From the NCBI RefSeq assembly GCF_001423485.1, contig NZ_LMOD01000002.1, positions 826,520 through 890,519 of the forward strand: a stretch of DNA of 64,000 nucleotides, read 5' to 3'. Numbering within the stretch: the first letter of the stretch is position 1; every line of letters begins with the position of its first letter. The notes under the pieces are model-generated. The model ran no database searches. It saw nothing but the letters and a program-made list of their open reading frames with translations, and was not told the DNA's origin. The translations under genes were made by a program, and so were the position numbers. The stretch comes from Microbacterium sp. Leaf320. Lineage in GTDB: Bacteria > Actinomycetota > Actinomycetes > Actinomycetales > Microbacteriaceae. This document shows positions 7,500-17,100 of the stretch, in pieces.

Positions 7500-8714
7500 G
7501 TGAACATCGTCGTCGGAGTTACGGGTGGCATCGCCGCATACAAGACAGTGCACCTGGTGCGACTGCTGACCAAGGCGGGTCACGATGTGACCGTGGTGCC
7601 GACGGAGGACGCACTGCGCTTCGTGGGCACGCCGACATGGGAGGCGCTGAGCCGGCACCCCGTCACGACGAGCGTGCACGACGACGTCGCGCGCGTCCGA
7701 CACGTGGCGCTCGGACAGGGGGCCGATCTGGTGATCGTCGCCCCCGCGACCGCGAACTCGATCGCGAAGATCACCGCGGGCATCGCCGACGACCTTCTGG
7801 GCACCACGCTGCTCGCCACCGAGGCTCCAGTCCTCCTCGCACCCGCCATGCACGCCGAGATGTGGCGCAACGCGGCCACGCAGGCGAACATCGCGACCCT
7901 CGTCGCTCGCGGCATCCACCTGGTCGGTCCGGCGGACGGCGAACTCGCCGGAGGCGACAGCGGGCCAGGGCGCATGTCCGAACCCGAGACGATCTTCGAG
8001 GCCGCCGTCGCGCTGCTCGCACCTCGCGACCTAGACGGACTGCGCGTGGTGGTCTCGGCCGGCGGCACCCGCGAGCCGATCGACCCCGTCCGATTCCTCG
8101 GCAACCGCTCGAGCGGGCGGCAGGGCGTCGCGTTGGCCGCCGACGCGGCAGCGCGCGGCGCTGATGTGACCGTGGTCGCGGCGAACGTCTCGGCCGATGT
8201 GCTCGCCGCTGCGCGGCATCCGTCGGTCCGGGTGGTTTCCGTGGGGACGGCCGCCGAACTCTCCGCGGCGATGAAGGATGCCGCCCGCTCGGCCGACATC
8301 GTGATCATGGCCGCCGCAGTCGCCGACTATCGACCGGCATCCGTCTCGGACCAGAAGCTCACGAAGGAGCAGGGGCTGCTGACGCATCTCGAGCTCGTCG
8401 AGAACGAGGATGTCGTATCGGCCCTGGCGGCGACGAGGGCAGAGGGGGGAGCCCCGGATGGCCAGACGATCGTCGCCTTCGCCGCCGAGACGTCTGCGAG
8501 CGCGGACGAGCGGCGCGACCGCGCTCGCCGCAAGCGCGAGCGCAAGGGCGTCGACCTGCTCGCCGTCAACCTCGCGAACGCGGAGCAGGGCTTCGAGCGG
8601 CCCGACAACGCGGTCGAGATCGTCGGAGACGGCGGTGGGGTCGTGGCCTCCGCCGCAGGGACCAAGCGCGAGGTCGCTCGAGTGATTCTGGACGCCGCGC
8701 TGAGCGTGCGCTGA
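7500..8714 (+). CDS. coaBC: Bifunctional phosphopantothenoylcysteine decarboxylase/phosphopantothenate-cysteine ligase
   Basis: CoaBC catalyses two successive steps of coenzyme A synthesis in the cytoplasm: joining cysteine to 4'-phosphopantothenate (CTP-dependent), then FMN-dependent decarboxylation. The 404-aa protein has the CoaC half (about residues 1-180) with VTGGIAAYKT, the catalytic histidine in VRHVAL, PAMHAEMW, and GGDSGPGRM. The CoaB half has SAGGTREPIDPVRFLGNRSSG and AAAVADYRP, and later the FAAET segment. The GTG at 7500 is supported by the family start MNIVVGVTGG and a CAGAAT box (7488-7493) six bases upstream. Length is normal. Confidence 0.95.
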   Translation: MNIVVGVTGGIAAYKTVHLVRLLTKAGHDVTVVPTEDALRFVGTPTWEALSRHPVTTSVHDDVARVRHVALGQGADLVIVAPATANSIAKITAGIADDLLGTTLLATEAPVLLAPAMHAEMWRNAATQANIATLVARGIHLVGPADGELAGGDSGPGRMSEPETIFEAAVALLAPRDLDGLRVVVSAGGTREPIDPVRFLGNRSSGRQGVALAADAAARGADVTVVAANVSADVLAAARHPSVRVVSVGTAAELSAAMKDAARSADIVIMAAAVADYRPASVSDQKLTKEQGLLTHLELVENEDVVSALAATRAEGGAPDGQTIVAFAAETSASADERRDRARRKRERKGVDLLAVNLANAEQGFERPDNAVEIVGDGGGVVASAAGTKREVARVILDAALSVR

Positions 8715-8793
8715 CCGGCGAGTATGTCGCTCCGAGCAGCCCCGATGTCTGAGGCTGTTGGCAAAATCGATGGTCCGACGTAAGGGGGGCCAG

Positions 8794-9855
8794 ATGGCCG
8801 AGGATCGCGAAGCCGACGCTGAACGAGGAAGGGCGTTGCCGGTCGGCGAGAAGTGGTCGCTGGCGTGCTTTGGATTGATCGTGATCGCAATGCTCGCAGC
8901 GATGCCGTTTCTGACGGCGCAGCTGATGACGATCCCGGAACCAGAAGGCTATTGGCGCGCTCTGGAGGTCATGGCGGCGGTCGGCGAGCAGGTGATGGGG
9001 AACTTCTTCAGTGCTACGGGGGCGGTGCTCGCCGTGCTGGTGACCTTTGCGGTGGCAACGGGGTTCGGCACACGGGCGCACAGGCTCCCTGCACGCACGA
9101 ATCACATCATCGTCGTCGCGGTGGTCGCGGGGGCATTCTTCATCGCACTCATGGCCGCATGGACGGCGCCGATCGCTATCGTGACACCGGAACGCATTCC
9201 CAGTGTCGTCATCACTGTGTACGTCGCCTGGATCGCGATGCTCGGAGCGCAGGTCACCTTGCGGGTGCTCTCTGCAAAGCAGAAGGCCTCTCTCGCTCGC
9301 TCGAACTGGCGCGCCAAGCGCGACCGCGCCGCAGTGTGGGGCATTCGCCTCGCGGACCCGATCAGCCGAGACCGAGTGCGAATCGCGCGACTCGTTCTTT
9401 GGGCGGTGCCGATCCTGGCGTGGTGCGGCGCTGTTCTCGTGTCGTGCCTGATCTGGGGCGCCGATCACGACGGGTGGTGGTGGGTCGTGTCGGTCGGGCT
9501 GCTGTGCGGATACGGGATGTCGATCACGGGACTCGGGTGGCTGGCGACGGCCGACAGATCCGCGCCCGCGATCTCACGGATCTGGGCGCGATCGGCAGGG
9601 GCACTCCTCGGCCTCGTGATCAGCGTCATCTTCAGCGTCGTCCTGATCGACGGTGGAGTGGTTCCATTGGGCGTCGCCCTGATCGTGTCGGCTCTCGCTC
9701 AGACGGCGATCGTCATACTCTCGATGCGGCGGGTCGATCTTCCGGTTCTGGGGCTCGTCGAACGCGCGTCGACGCTTCGAGCTCTCGACCGCGCGCGTAA
9801 ACACTCGAAGGCGATGCGAGCGCGAGCTCGGAAAGAGTACGTCGTGAGGGCGTGA
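8794..9855 (+). CDS. Multi-spanning membrane protein of unknown function, 353 aa
   Basis: I do not recognise a family. After a polar N-terminus there are about ten hydrophobic segments, including LACFGLIVIAMLAAMPFLTAQL, HIIVVAVVAGAFFIALMAAW, LVLWAVPILAWCGAVLVSCLIW and ISVIFSVVLIDGGVVPLGVALIV. The tail is basic and cytoplasmic in type. The ATG at 8794 is chosen for its AAGGGGGG ribosome site (8782-8789); in-frame ATGs at 8758 and 8770 lack one. The codon mix looks slightly less GC-biased than its neighbours. It stands alone between coaBC and clpB. Confidence 0.7.
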   Translation: MAEDREADAERGRALPVGEKWSLACFGLIVIAMLAAMPFLTAQLMTIPEPEGYWRALEVMAAVGEQVMGNFFSATGAVLAVLVTFAVATGFGTRAHRLPARTNHIIVVAVVAGAFFIALMAAWTAPIAIVTPERIPSVVITVYVAWIAMLGAQVTLRVLSAKQKASLARSNWRAKRDRAAVWGIRLADPISRDRVRIARLVLWAVPILAWCGAVLVSCLIWGADHDGWWWVVSVGLLCGYGMSITGLGWLATADRSAPAISRIWARSAGALLGLVISVIFSVVLIDGGVVPLGVALIVSALAQTAIVILSMRRVDLPVLGLVERASTLRALDRARKHSKAMRARARKEYVVRA

Positions 9856-9886
9856 CCCCTGGACGCCGTGCTGACTGTGAGGTAAA

Positions 9887-9907
9887 CTTGAGTCAAGTCC
9901 ACTCAAC
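9887..9907. promoter_or_regulatory. HAIR element (HspR operator) upstream of clpB
   Basis: CTTGAGT-N7-ACTCAAC matches the HspR-associated inverted repeat CTTGAGT-N7-ACTCAAG at 13 of 14 fixed positions, with the exact 7-base spacer. In Streptomyces and mycobacteria HspR binds this element to repress clpB and dnaK. It lies 55 bases before the start codon, where a repressor of clpB should act. Confidence 0.85.
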
Positions 9908-9962
9908 TTTGCGGACCGCACCCACGAGAACGTGACCAGAAGGAGTCTCCCAGGAGGAACGC

Positions 9963-12182
9963 ATGCCAGGCCCACAGAGCGCACAGAACGACGACCAGCA
10001 GTCCGCCCTCGAGCAGTTCGGGATCAATCTCACCGACCGCGCCCGTCAGGGCAAGCTCGACCCCGTCATCGGACGGGACAGTGAGATCCGGCGCGTCAGC
10101 CAGGTGCTCACCCGCCGCACCAAGAACAATCCGGTGCTGATCGGCGAGCCCGGCGTCGGCAAGACCGCCGTCGTCGAAGGACTCGCCCAGCGGATCGTCG
10201 CGGGCGATGTCGCCGAGTCCCTCAAGGACAAGGAACTGGTGTCGCTCGACATCTCGGCTCTCGTCGCCGGTGCGATGTACCGCGGCCAGTTCGAGGAGCG
10301 CCTGAAGAGCGTCCTCAAAGAGATCACCGAGTCCGATGGGCAGATCATCACGTTCATCGACGAGCTGCACGTGCTCATGGGTGCGGGCGGCGGCGAAGGC
10401 TCGGTGGCGGCGTCGAACATGCTCAAGCCCATGCTCGCCCGGGGCGAGCTGCGCCTGATCGGTGCGACGACGCTCAACGAGTACCGCGAGTTCATCGAGA
10501 AGGACGCAGCGCTCGAGCGCCGCTTCCAGCAGGTCTACGTCGGCGAGCCCACGGTCGAGGACACCATCGCGATCCTCCGCGGACTCAAGGGTCGGTACGA
10601 GGCGCATCATGGTGTGACGATCTCGGACAGCGCGCTGGTCGCCGCCGCGGCGCTCTCGAACCGCTACCTCCCTGCCCGGCAGCTCCCCGACAAGGCGATC
10701 GACCTGATCGACGAGTCGATGTCCCGGCTCAAGATGGAGATCGACTCGTCTCCGGTCGAGATCGACCAGCTCAAGCGCCAGGTCGACCGCATGAAGCTCG
10801 AAGAGCTGGCGCTGAAGCGCGAGAAGGATGCTGCCTCGAAGGAGCGCCTCGCCGCGCTCCGGGAGCAGCTCGTCGGCATGGAGGCGCAGCTCGCCGACCT
10901 CGAGGCTCGCTGGGCACGAGAGCGTCAGGGCCTGAATCGCGTCGGTGACCTGAAGAAGAAGCTCGACGACGCGGTCACGCAGCGCGATCTCGCCATGCGC
11001 GAAGCCGACTACACCCGTGCCTCGAAGCTCGAGTACGAGACCATCAAGCGCCTCGAGCGCGAGATCGCCGAGGCCGAGCAGGCTGAGGCCGCCGTGTCGA
11101 GCGAGGGCCGCATGGTCAACGAGCAGGTCACCGACGAGGACATCGCCGCCGTGATCGCGGCGTGGACCGGCATCCCCGTCGGTCGGCTGCTGCAGGGCGA
11201 GAGCGAACGGCTGCTGCACCTCGAGTCGGAGCTCGGCCGTCGTCTGATCGGTCAGAAGGATGCGGTCAAGGCCGTGTCCGACGCCGTGCGGCGTTCGCGT
11301 GCGGGCATCAGCGACCCCGGTCGCCCCACCGGCTCGTTCCTGTTCCTCGGGCCGACCGGCGTCGGAAAGACCGAGCTCGCGAAGGCCCTCGCGGACTTCC
11401 TGTTCGACGACGAGCGCGCCATGGTGCGCATCGACATGTCGGAGTACGGGGAGAAGCACTCCGTCTCGCGGCTCGTCGGCGCCCCTCCCGGCTACGTCGG
11501 CTACGAGCAGGGCGGTCAGCTGACCGAGGCCGTGCGGCGTCGCCCGTACAGCGTGGTGCTGCTCGACGAGGTCGAGAAGGCGCATCCCGAGGTGTTCGAC
11601 GTGCTGCTGCAGGTGCTCGACGACGGTCGTCTGACCGACGGCCAGGGCAGGACGGTCGACTTCTCGAACGTCATCCTGATCCTCACGTCCAACCTCGGTT
11701 CGCCGATCCTCATCGACCCGACCCTGTCGCCCGACGAGAAGCGCGAGCAGGTGATGGCGCTGGTGCACCAGGCGTTCCGCCCGGAGTTCCTCAACCGCCT
11801 CGACGACATCGTGATGTTCTCGGCGCTCAGCCAGGACGACCTCGCGCAGATCGTCGAGCTCTCGATCGACCAGCTGCACAACCGGCTGCGTGATCGGCGG
11901 CTCACCCTCGCGGTCACGCCGGATGCGCGGTCGTGGCTCTCCGAGCGCGGATACGACCCGATGTTCGGCGCCCGCCCGCTGCGACGCCTCATCCAGACCG
12001 AGGTGCAGAACAAGCTGGCGACGGCGCTGCTCTCGGGCGGGGTGCACGACGGCGACACGGTGCGCGTCGACGTGGCGGCCGACGGCACGGGCCTCGTGCT
12101 CACGTCGACTGCGCCGGAGCCCGATTCCGGGACCGAGCCGGACGACGATGATGTGATCGAGGCCGAGCTGCTCGACGAGTAG
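9963..12182 (+). CDS. clpB: ClpB-type disaggregase lacking the N-terminal domain
   Basis: ClpB is a hexameric AAA+ unfoldase that rescues aggregated protein together with DnaK. The 739-aa protein has NBD1 (Walker A GEPGVGKT at residues 61-68, Walker B ITFIDELH near 130), a long M-domain coiled coil (about residues 255-370) and NBD2 (Walker A GPTGVGKT near 463, Walker [14 protein letters not shown]). It ends with an acidic tail. Compared with the usual 850-870 residues, the first NBD begins about 145 residues too early: the whole N-terminal Clp domain is absent, not just mis-started, since an AGGAGG site (9952-9957) fixes the ATG. The M-domain argues for ClpB over ClpC. HspR control is inferred from the HAIR site. 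Confidence 0.93.
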   Translation: MPGPQSAQNDDQQSALEQFGINLTDRARQGKLDPVIGRDSEIRRVSQVLTRRTKNNPVLIGEPGVGKTAVVEGLAQRIVAGDVAESLKDKELVSLDISALVAGAMYRGQFEERLKSVLKEITESDGQIITFIDELHVLMGAGGGEGSVAASNMLKPMLARGELRLIGATTLNEYREFIEKDAALERRFQQVYVGEPTVEDTIAILRGLKGRYEAHHGVTISDSALVAAAALSNRYLPARQLPDKAIDLIDESMSRLKMEIDSSPVEIDQLKRQVDRMKLEELALKREKDAASKERLAALREQLVGMEAQLADLEARWARERQGLNRVGDLKKKLDDAVTQRDLAMREADYTRASKLEYETIKRLEREIAEAEQAEAAVSSEGRMVNEQVTDEDIAAVIAAWTGIPVGRLLQGESERLLHLESELGRRLIGQKDAVKAVSDAVRRSRAGISDPGRPTGSFLFLGPTGVGKTELAKALADFLFDDERAMVRIDMSEYGEKHSVSRLVGAPPGYVGYEQGGQLTEAVRRRPYSVVLLDEVEKAHPEVFDVLLQVLDDGRLTDGQGRTVDFSNVILILTSNLGSPILIDPTLSPDEKREQVMALVHQAFRPEFLNRLDDIVMFSALSQDDLAQIVELSIDQLHNRLRDRRLTLAVTPDARSWLSERGYDPMFGARPLRRLIQTEVQNKLATALLSGGVHDGDTVRVDVAADGTGLVLTSTAPEPDSGTEPDDDDVIEAELLDE

Positions 12183-12204
12183 AACCCGGCCTGCGGGCGG
12201 ACAC

Positions 12205-12243
12205 AGAAGATGGGCGGATGCTTGTCGCATCCGCCCCTCTTCT
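12205..12243. terminator. Bidirectional hairpin terminator after clpB
   Basis: GGGCGGATGC (12212-12221) pairs with GCATCCGCCC (12227-12236) across a 5-base loop. The stem extends outward through AGAAGA/TCTTCT with one mismatch. It lies between the convergent clpB and nitroreductase genes. Confidence 0.75.
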
Positions 12244-12316
12244 GCTGTTGCGAGCCCTGCTGTTGCAAGCCCTGCTGTTGCGAGCTCTGCTGTTGCGAGC
12301 CCTGCTGTCGCGAGTG
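12242..12316. repeat. Five tandem 15-bp repeats
   Basis: Five consecutive copies of CTGCTGTTGCGAGCC with few changes run from the clpB terminator to just before the nitroreductase stop. The unit is a multiple of three, but no gene uses it here. Confidence 0.85.
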
Positions 12317-12321
12317 GTTCC

Positions 12322-12909
12322 TCAGGCGCTGAGAATGACCGTCTCGGCGATCGGGCGACGCACGCGCGGCGCGGTCTCGCCCTGCTGGAGGCCCTCGGGA
12401 AGACCGGCGGCATCGCCGAGCTCGCCGACAGCGATCACGGTGACAGCGGAGAATCGCGGCGACAGGTCGGCGAACTCGCGGATGACCTCGGGGTCGAAGC
12501 CGCTCATCTGGTGCACGACGAGACCCTCGTGGTGGGCCTGAACCGAGAAGTGCGCGACAGCCTGGCCGAGGTCGTAGACCGCGTGGCTGATGGCCTTGCC
12601 CTCTTCGGACTCGGTCTCGGCGATCGCGACGATGAGCGCCGACGCCTTCGAGGCCCAGAGCTGGTTGAACTCGACGAGCGACTCGACGACCTGGTCGAAC
12701 AGTGCGGTGCCGCGCCGCGCGACGATGAAGCGCCACGGCTGCAGGTTGTACGCGGACGGCGACCAGCGCGCGGCCTCGAGGGCGGCGTCCAGCTTGGCGT
12801 CATCGATCGTGTTCTCGGCGTCGTAGGCGCGCGGGCTCCAACGCCCGGCGAGGACGTCGAGGACGGGGTGCTCGGTGGGGGCGGTGCGGTCGATCACGGG
12901 AGTGCTCAC
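12322..12909 (-). CDS. Nitroreductase family protein
   Basis: The 195-aa flavoprotein has the family core: RWSPRAYD near residue 25 (FMN phosphate contact), ARWSPSAYNLQPWRFIV around residues 45-61, and a C-terminal segment that should complete the FMN dimer site. Such enzymes are FMN-dependent NAD(P)H oxidoreductases acting on nitro compounds, quinones or enals; the substrate cannot be told. The GTG at 12909 follows a GAAAGG site at good spacing. The frame is open 26 codons further upstream from an ATG without a ribosome site. A strong leader hairpin (12926-12946) lies just before the ribosome site. Confidence 0.85.
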   Translation of the reverse strand: MSTPVIDRTAPTEHPVLDVLAGRWSPRAYDAENTIDDAKLDAALEAARWSPSAYNLQPWRFIVARRGTALFDQVVESLVEFNQLWASKASALIVAIAETESEEGKAISHAVYDLGQAVAHFSVQAHHEGLVVHQMSGFDPEVIREFADLSPRFSAVTVIAVGELGDAAGLPEGLQQGETAPRVRRPIAETVILSA

Positions 12910-12925
12910 GGAAGTGCCTTTCAGA

Positions 12926-12946
12926 AAGGAGTCGATCGGACTCCTT
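12926..12946 (-). promoter_or_regulatory. Leader hairpin before the nitroreductase ribosome site
   Basis: AAGGAGTC pairs with GACTCCTT over a 5-base loop, directly upstream of the GAAAGG site of the nitroreductase gene. The 132-base gap 12910-13041 also holds a second imperfect hairpin around 12987-13009 (ATTCCCG-ATGA-CGGGAT). No known riboswitch is recognised. Confidence 0.5.
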
Positions 12947-13041
12947 CGTCCGGGTACGAGGGTCTCAACAGATGCATGTGAATGCATATTCCCGATGACG
13001 GGATATGACGTGGTCGGACTGTGGGTGACGCAGGAGCAGGC

Positions 13042-13965
13042 TCAGTCGAGCAGGTTGCGGGAGGCGGCTGAGGCGAGCGCTCGCCGCACGGCGCGGATCG
13101 ACGGAGCCGCCGCAGACACTCGCCTGGCCGACGAGAAGATCTCCCGCCGCGGCTCGGCGGGGAGCGCGGTGAGTGCGACGGTCGGCGGCTCGCCGGCCCA
13201 CACGAGCTCGGGCAGCAGGCCGACCGCGAGACCGGCTCGGATCAGGCGCACATGAGCGGTGAGGTCGGCGACCTCGAAGCGCACATCGGGCTCGAAGCCG
13301 GCCGTACGGCAGAGCTGCTCGGCCCATGCCCGCGACGCGGTGCCTGCGGGTTCGAGCACCCATGGGTCGTCCCTCGTCGACCACAGCGCTGCTGCGGCGT
13401 CTGCTGCTGTGGCATCCGTCGCCTCTTCGGCCCCGGGCTTGCGCGCGAGTGCGATCGAGTCGTGCACGAGCACCACTCTGTCGAGGTCGGCATGGATCGG
13501 ACGAGTGCGACCGGGGTACTGCTCGGCGAGGATCAGATCGAAGTCACGGCTCGAGACTCCGACGAGCCCGGTCTCGGGGTCGCTCTCGGTGACCTCGACG
13601 CGCAGGGCCGGATGCTGCTCCCGCAGGGTGTTGAGAGCGCCGGGCAGCAGCGAGTGGGCCGTCGACTGGAAGACGGCGATATGCACGGTGCCGGTGACCT
13701 CGGTCAGCGACTCGGCGACGGCGACCTCGGCGTGCTCGAGCTGGTCGAGGATGCCGATGGCCTCCGCCACGAGCACGTTCCCCTGCGGGGTGAACTGCAC
13801 GCCGCGGCCCACGCGACGAAGCAGGGGGACGCCGACGTCCTGTTCGAGCGCGCTGAGTTGCTGCGAGACCGACGCCTTGCTGTACGAGAGCGCGTCGGCG
13901 ACCGCCGAGAGGGTGCCGCGACGGGACAGTTCGACCAGCATCCGCAGTCGATTGACGTCGAGCAT
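13042..13965 (-). CDS. LysR-family transcriptional regulator
   Basis: This 307-aa regulator has an N-terminal winged helix (residues 1-60; LVELSRRGTLSAVADAL, SKASVSQQLSALE) and a C-terminal periplasmic-binding-type effector domain starting near residue 90. The ATG at 13965 has a GAAAGAAG ribosome site; the alternative at 13998 would fall inside the inverted repeat at 13993-14009. It is divergent from putA and separated from it by about 150 bases. A role as the putA regulator sensing proline or a related amino acid is inferred from this arrangement. Confidence 0.88.
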   Translation of the reverse strand: MLDVNRLRMLVELSRRGTLSAVADALSYSKASVSQQLSALEQDVGVPLLRRVGRGVQFTPQGNVLVAEAIGILDQLEHAEVAVAESLTEVTGTVHIAVFQSTAHSLLPGALNTLREQHPALRVEVTESDPETGLVGVSSRDFDLILAEQYPGRTRPIHADLDRVVLVHDSIALARKPGAEEATDATAADAAAALWSTRDDPWVLEPAGTASRAWAEQLCRTAGFEPDVRFEVADLTAHVRLIRAGLAVGLLPELVWAGEPPTVALTALPAEPRREIFSSARRVSAAAPSIRAVRRALASAASRNLLD

Positions 13966-13992
13966 CCGCACTTCTTTCGCACCGGTGAAATC

Positions 13993-14009
13993 GTTCATCG
14001 AGACTGAAC
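13993..14009. promoter_or_regulatory. LysR-type operator candidate between lysR and putA
   Basis: GTTCA-N7-TGAAC is a perfect inverted repeat of the T-N11-A class bound by LysR-type regulators. It lies 28 bases before the LysR start and about 105 bases before putA. A TAGCCT -10-like box for putA is at 14038-14043. Confidence 0.55.
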
Positions 14010-14113
14010 AGAAATCACTCGAATCGGTTGATAGACGTAGCCTACTCGCGCGTCTGAGAATGATCGAGCCGCACACGATCCCGGGTGTGCGATCCCCCGG
14101 AAGGTTCACCCTG

Positions 14114-17100
14114 ATGACTGTCGTCGCCGACACCACCACTCCCGACACGACGCCGCGCACCGAAGAGGTCGCAGCCCTCGTGCAGCGCTGGCTCGCCGAG
14201 AGCGAGACCCACCCCGTCGAGCCCGCCGCGCAGCGTCTCTCGGAGGTGCTGAAAGACCCGAACGGTCTCGCCTTCACGGTCGGCTTCGTTGATGGGGTGA
14301 TGCGTCCCGAAGACCTCAGCGTCGCGGGCCGCGCGCTCGCCGAGCTGTCGGAGATCACCCCCTCGCTGCTGCCCGGATATCTCCGCGCCGCGATCAAGAC
14401 CGGTGGCTTCTGGGCTCCCAAGCTCCCGGGCGTCGTCGTGCCGATCTCCCGCCGCGTGCTGCGCGCCATGGTCGGGCACCTCGTGCTCGACGCCACGCCG
14501 TCGAAGCTGGGCCCGGCGATCGCGAAGCTGCGCAAGAGCGGCAATCGCCTGAACCTCAACCTCCTCGGCGAGGCCGTGCTCGGTGAGCGCGAGGCCGGTC
14601 GTCGTCTGCAGGGCACCTTCGACTTCCTTGCCCGCAAGGACGTCGACTACGTCTCGATCAAGGTCTCGAGCGTCGTCAGCCAGCTGTCGATGTGGTCGTT
14701 CGACGAGGCTGTGGCCGACGTCGTGACCAAGCTCACGCCGCTGTACGAGCTCGCCGCGACCTCTGAGGCCGCAGGCAAGACCAAGTTCATCAACCTCGAC
14801 ATGGAGGAGTTCCGCGACCTCGACCTCACGATCGCGGCGTTCACCAGCATCCTCGACCAGCCGGGCTTCGAGAACCTCGAGGCCGGCATCGTGCTGCAGG
14901 CCTACCTGCCCGACGCACTCGGCGCGATGCAGCGGCTGCAGGAGTGGGCCGCCGGCCGCCGCGCGAAGGGCGGAGCGCCCATCAAGGTGCGTGTCGTCAA
15001 GGGCGCGAACCTCGCCATGGAAGAGGTCGACTCGAAGGTGCACGGCTGGCCGCTCGCGACCTACGGCACCAAGCAGGACTCCGACACCAACTACAAGCGC
15101 GTGCTCGACTGGTCGATGACGCCCGATCGCCTGGATGCCGTGCGCATCGGCGTCGCGGGCCACAACCTGTTCGACATCGCATACACCTGGCTGCTCGCGC
15201 AGGCGCGAGGGGTGACCGACGCCGTCGAGTACGAGATGCTGCTCGGCATGGCGACCGGACAGGCGGAGGCCGTCCGCAAGGACGTCGGTCAGCTGCTGCT
15301 GTACACACCGGTCGTGAACCCGGCCGAGTTCGACGTCGCCATCGCCTACCTCGTGCGCCGCCTCGAAGAGAACGCCAGCCCCGAGAACTTCATGTCGGCC
15401 GTGTTCGAGCTGGCTTCGGACCCCGCTCTGCTGACCCGCGAGCGCGAGCGCTTCGAGCGTTCTCTCGCAGGACTCGAGGCCGACCGCTCGGTGCCGTCGT
15501 CGAACCGCGTGCAGGACCGCGCGGCCGAGGCTGCCGCGAGCGATGCTGTCACCACCGGCTTCGAGAACCAGGCGGACAGCGACCCGGCGATCGCCGCCAA
15601 CCGCGCCTGGGGTCGCGAGATCCTGGCGCGCTCGGTGGACTCGACGCTGGGTCTCGACTCGATCGCCCTCGCCAAGGTCGAGACGACCGACGAGCTCGAC
15701 GGCATCTTCGCCGCCGCATCAGCCGCCGCGGCGACGTGGGCCGCCCTGCCCGCCGCCGAGCGCGCCGCCGTGCTGCACCGCGCGGGCGACGAGCTCGCCG
15801 CCCGTCGCGGTCAGCTGATCGAGATCATGGCGCACGAGGCGGGAAAGACCATCGCCGAAGCCGACCCCGAGGTCTCCGAGGCGATCGACTTCGCTCACTA
15901 CTACGCCGAGCGCGCGCTCGACCTCGAGACCGTCGACGGTGCGGAGTTCGTGCCGTCGAAGGTCACCGTCGTCACGCCGCCGTGGAACTTCCCGGTCGCG
16001 ATCCCCGCGGGCGGCGTGCTCGCCGGCCTCGCCTCAGGCTCGGGCGTCGTCATCAAGCCCGCGAAGCTCACGCAGCGCTGCGGTGCCGTGATGGTCGAGG
16101 CTCTGTGGGCCGCGGGCGTTCCCCGTGACCTGCTCGCCCTCGTCGACCTCGCCAACCGCGACCTCGGCACCCGCCTGGTCGCGAGCCCCGAGGTCGACCG
16201 TGTCATCCTCACCGGCGCGTACGAGACGGCGCAGCTGTTCCGCTCGTTCCGCTCCGACCTGCCGCTGCTCGCCGAGACGAGCGGCAAGAACGCGATCATC
16301 GTCACGCCGTCGGCGGACCTCGACCTGGCCGCCGCCGACGTGGCCCGCAGCGCCTTCGGTCACGCGGGGCAGAAGTGCTCGGCGGCGTCGCTGGCGATCC
16401 TCGTCGGCTCGGTTGCCGACTCGAAGCGGTTCGAGCGTCAGCTGGTCGATGCGGTCACCTCGATGCGCGTCGGACTGCCCGAAGACCCGGCGACCCAGAT
16501 GGGCCCGATCATCGAGCCGGCGAGCGGCAAGCTGCTGACCGCGCTGACCACTCTCGAGCGGGGCGAGCGCTGGCTCGTCGAGCCGAAGAAGCTCGACGAC
16601 GAGGGCAAGCAGTGGACTCCGGGCGTCAAGATCGGCGTCGCTCCCGGTTCGACGACGCACCTGACCGAGTTCTTCGGACCCGTGCTCGGCATCATGCGCG
16701 CCAAGGACCTCGACGAGGCGATCCGTCTGCAGAACGCGGTGGACTACGGGCTCACCGCCGGCATCCACTCGCTCGACTCCGACGAGGTCGCCACCTGGCT
16801 CGACCGCGTCGAGGCCGGCAATCTCTATGTCAACCGTGGCATCACGGGCGCGATCGTGCAGCGTCAGCCGTTCGGCGGCTGGAAGCGGTCGGCCGTGGGA
16901 GCGGGAGCGAAGGCCGGCGGGCCGAACTACCTGTTCGGTCTCGGCGAGTGGAGTCCCGCTGAGCTCCCGGCCTCAGCCCCCGGCGCCGCTGTGATCCCCG
17001 CCGTCGATGCACTGCTCGCCGCTGCCGGCTCCGACCTGGGCGCCGTCGAGATCGAGTGGCTGCACCGCGCGGCCGCCGCCGACGAGCGTGCGTGGACCAC

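Noticed and set aside
9903..12413. An 836-codon minus-strand open frame antisense to clpB
   Set aside because: High-GC antisense shadow; clpB is unambiguous and the antisense translation has no fold-like features.
13259..14113. An N-terminal extension of PutA over the LysR gene
   Set aside because: It would be antisense to a clear LysR-family gene, and a ribosome site marks the ATG at 14114.
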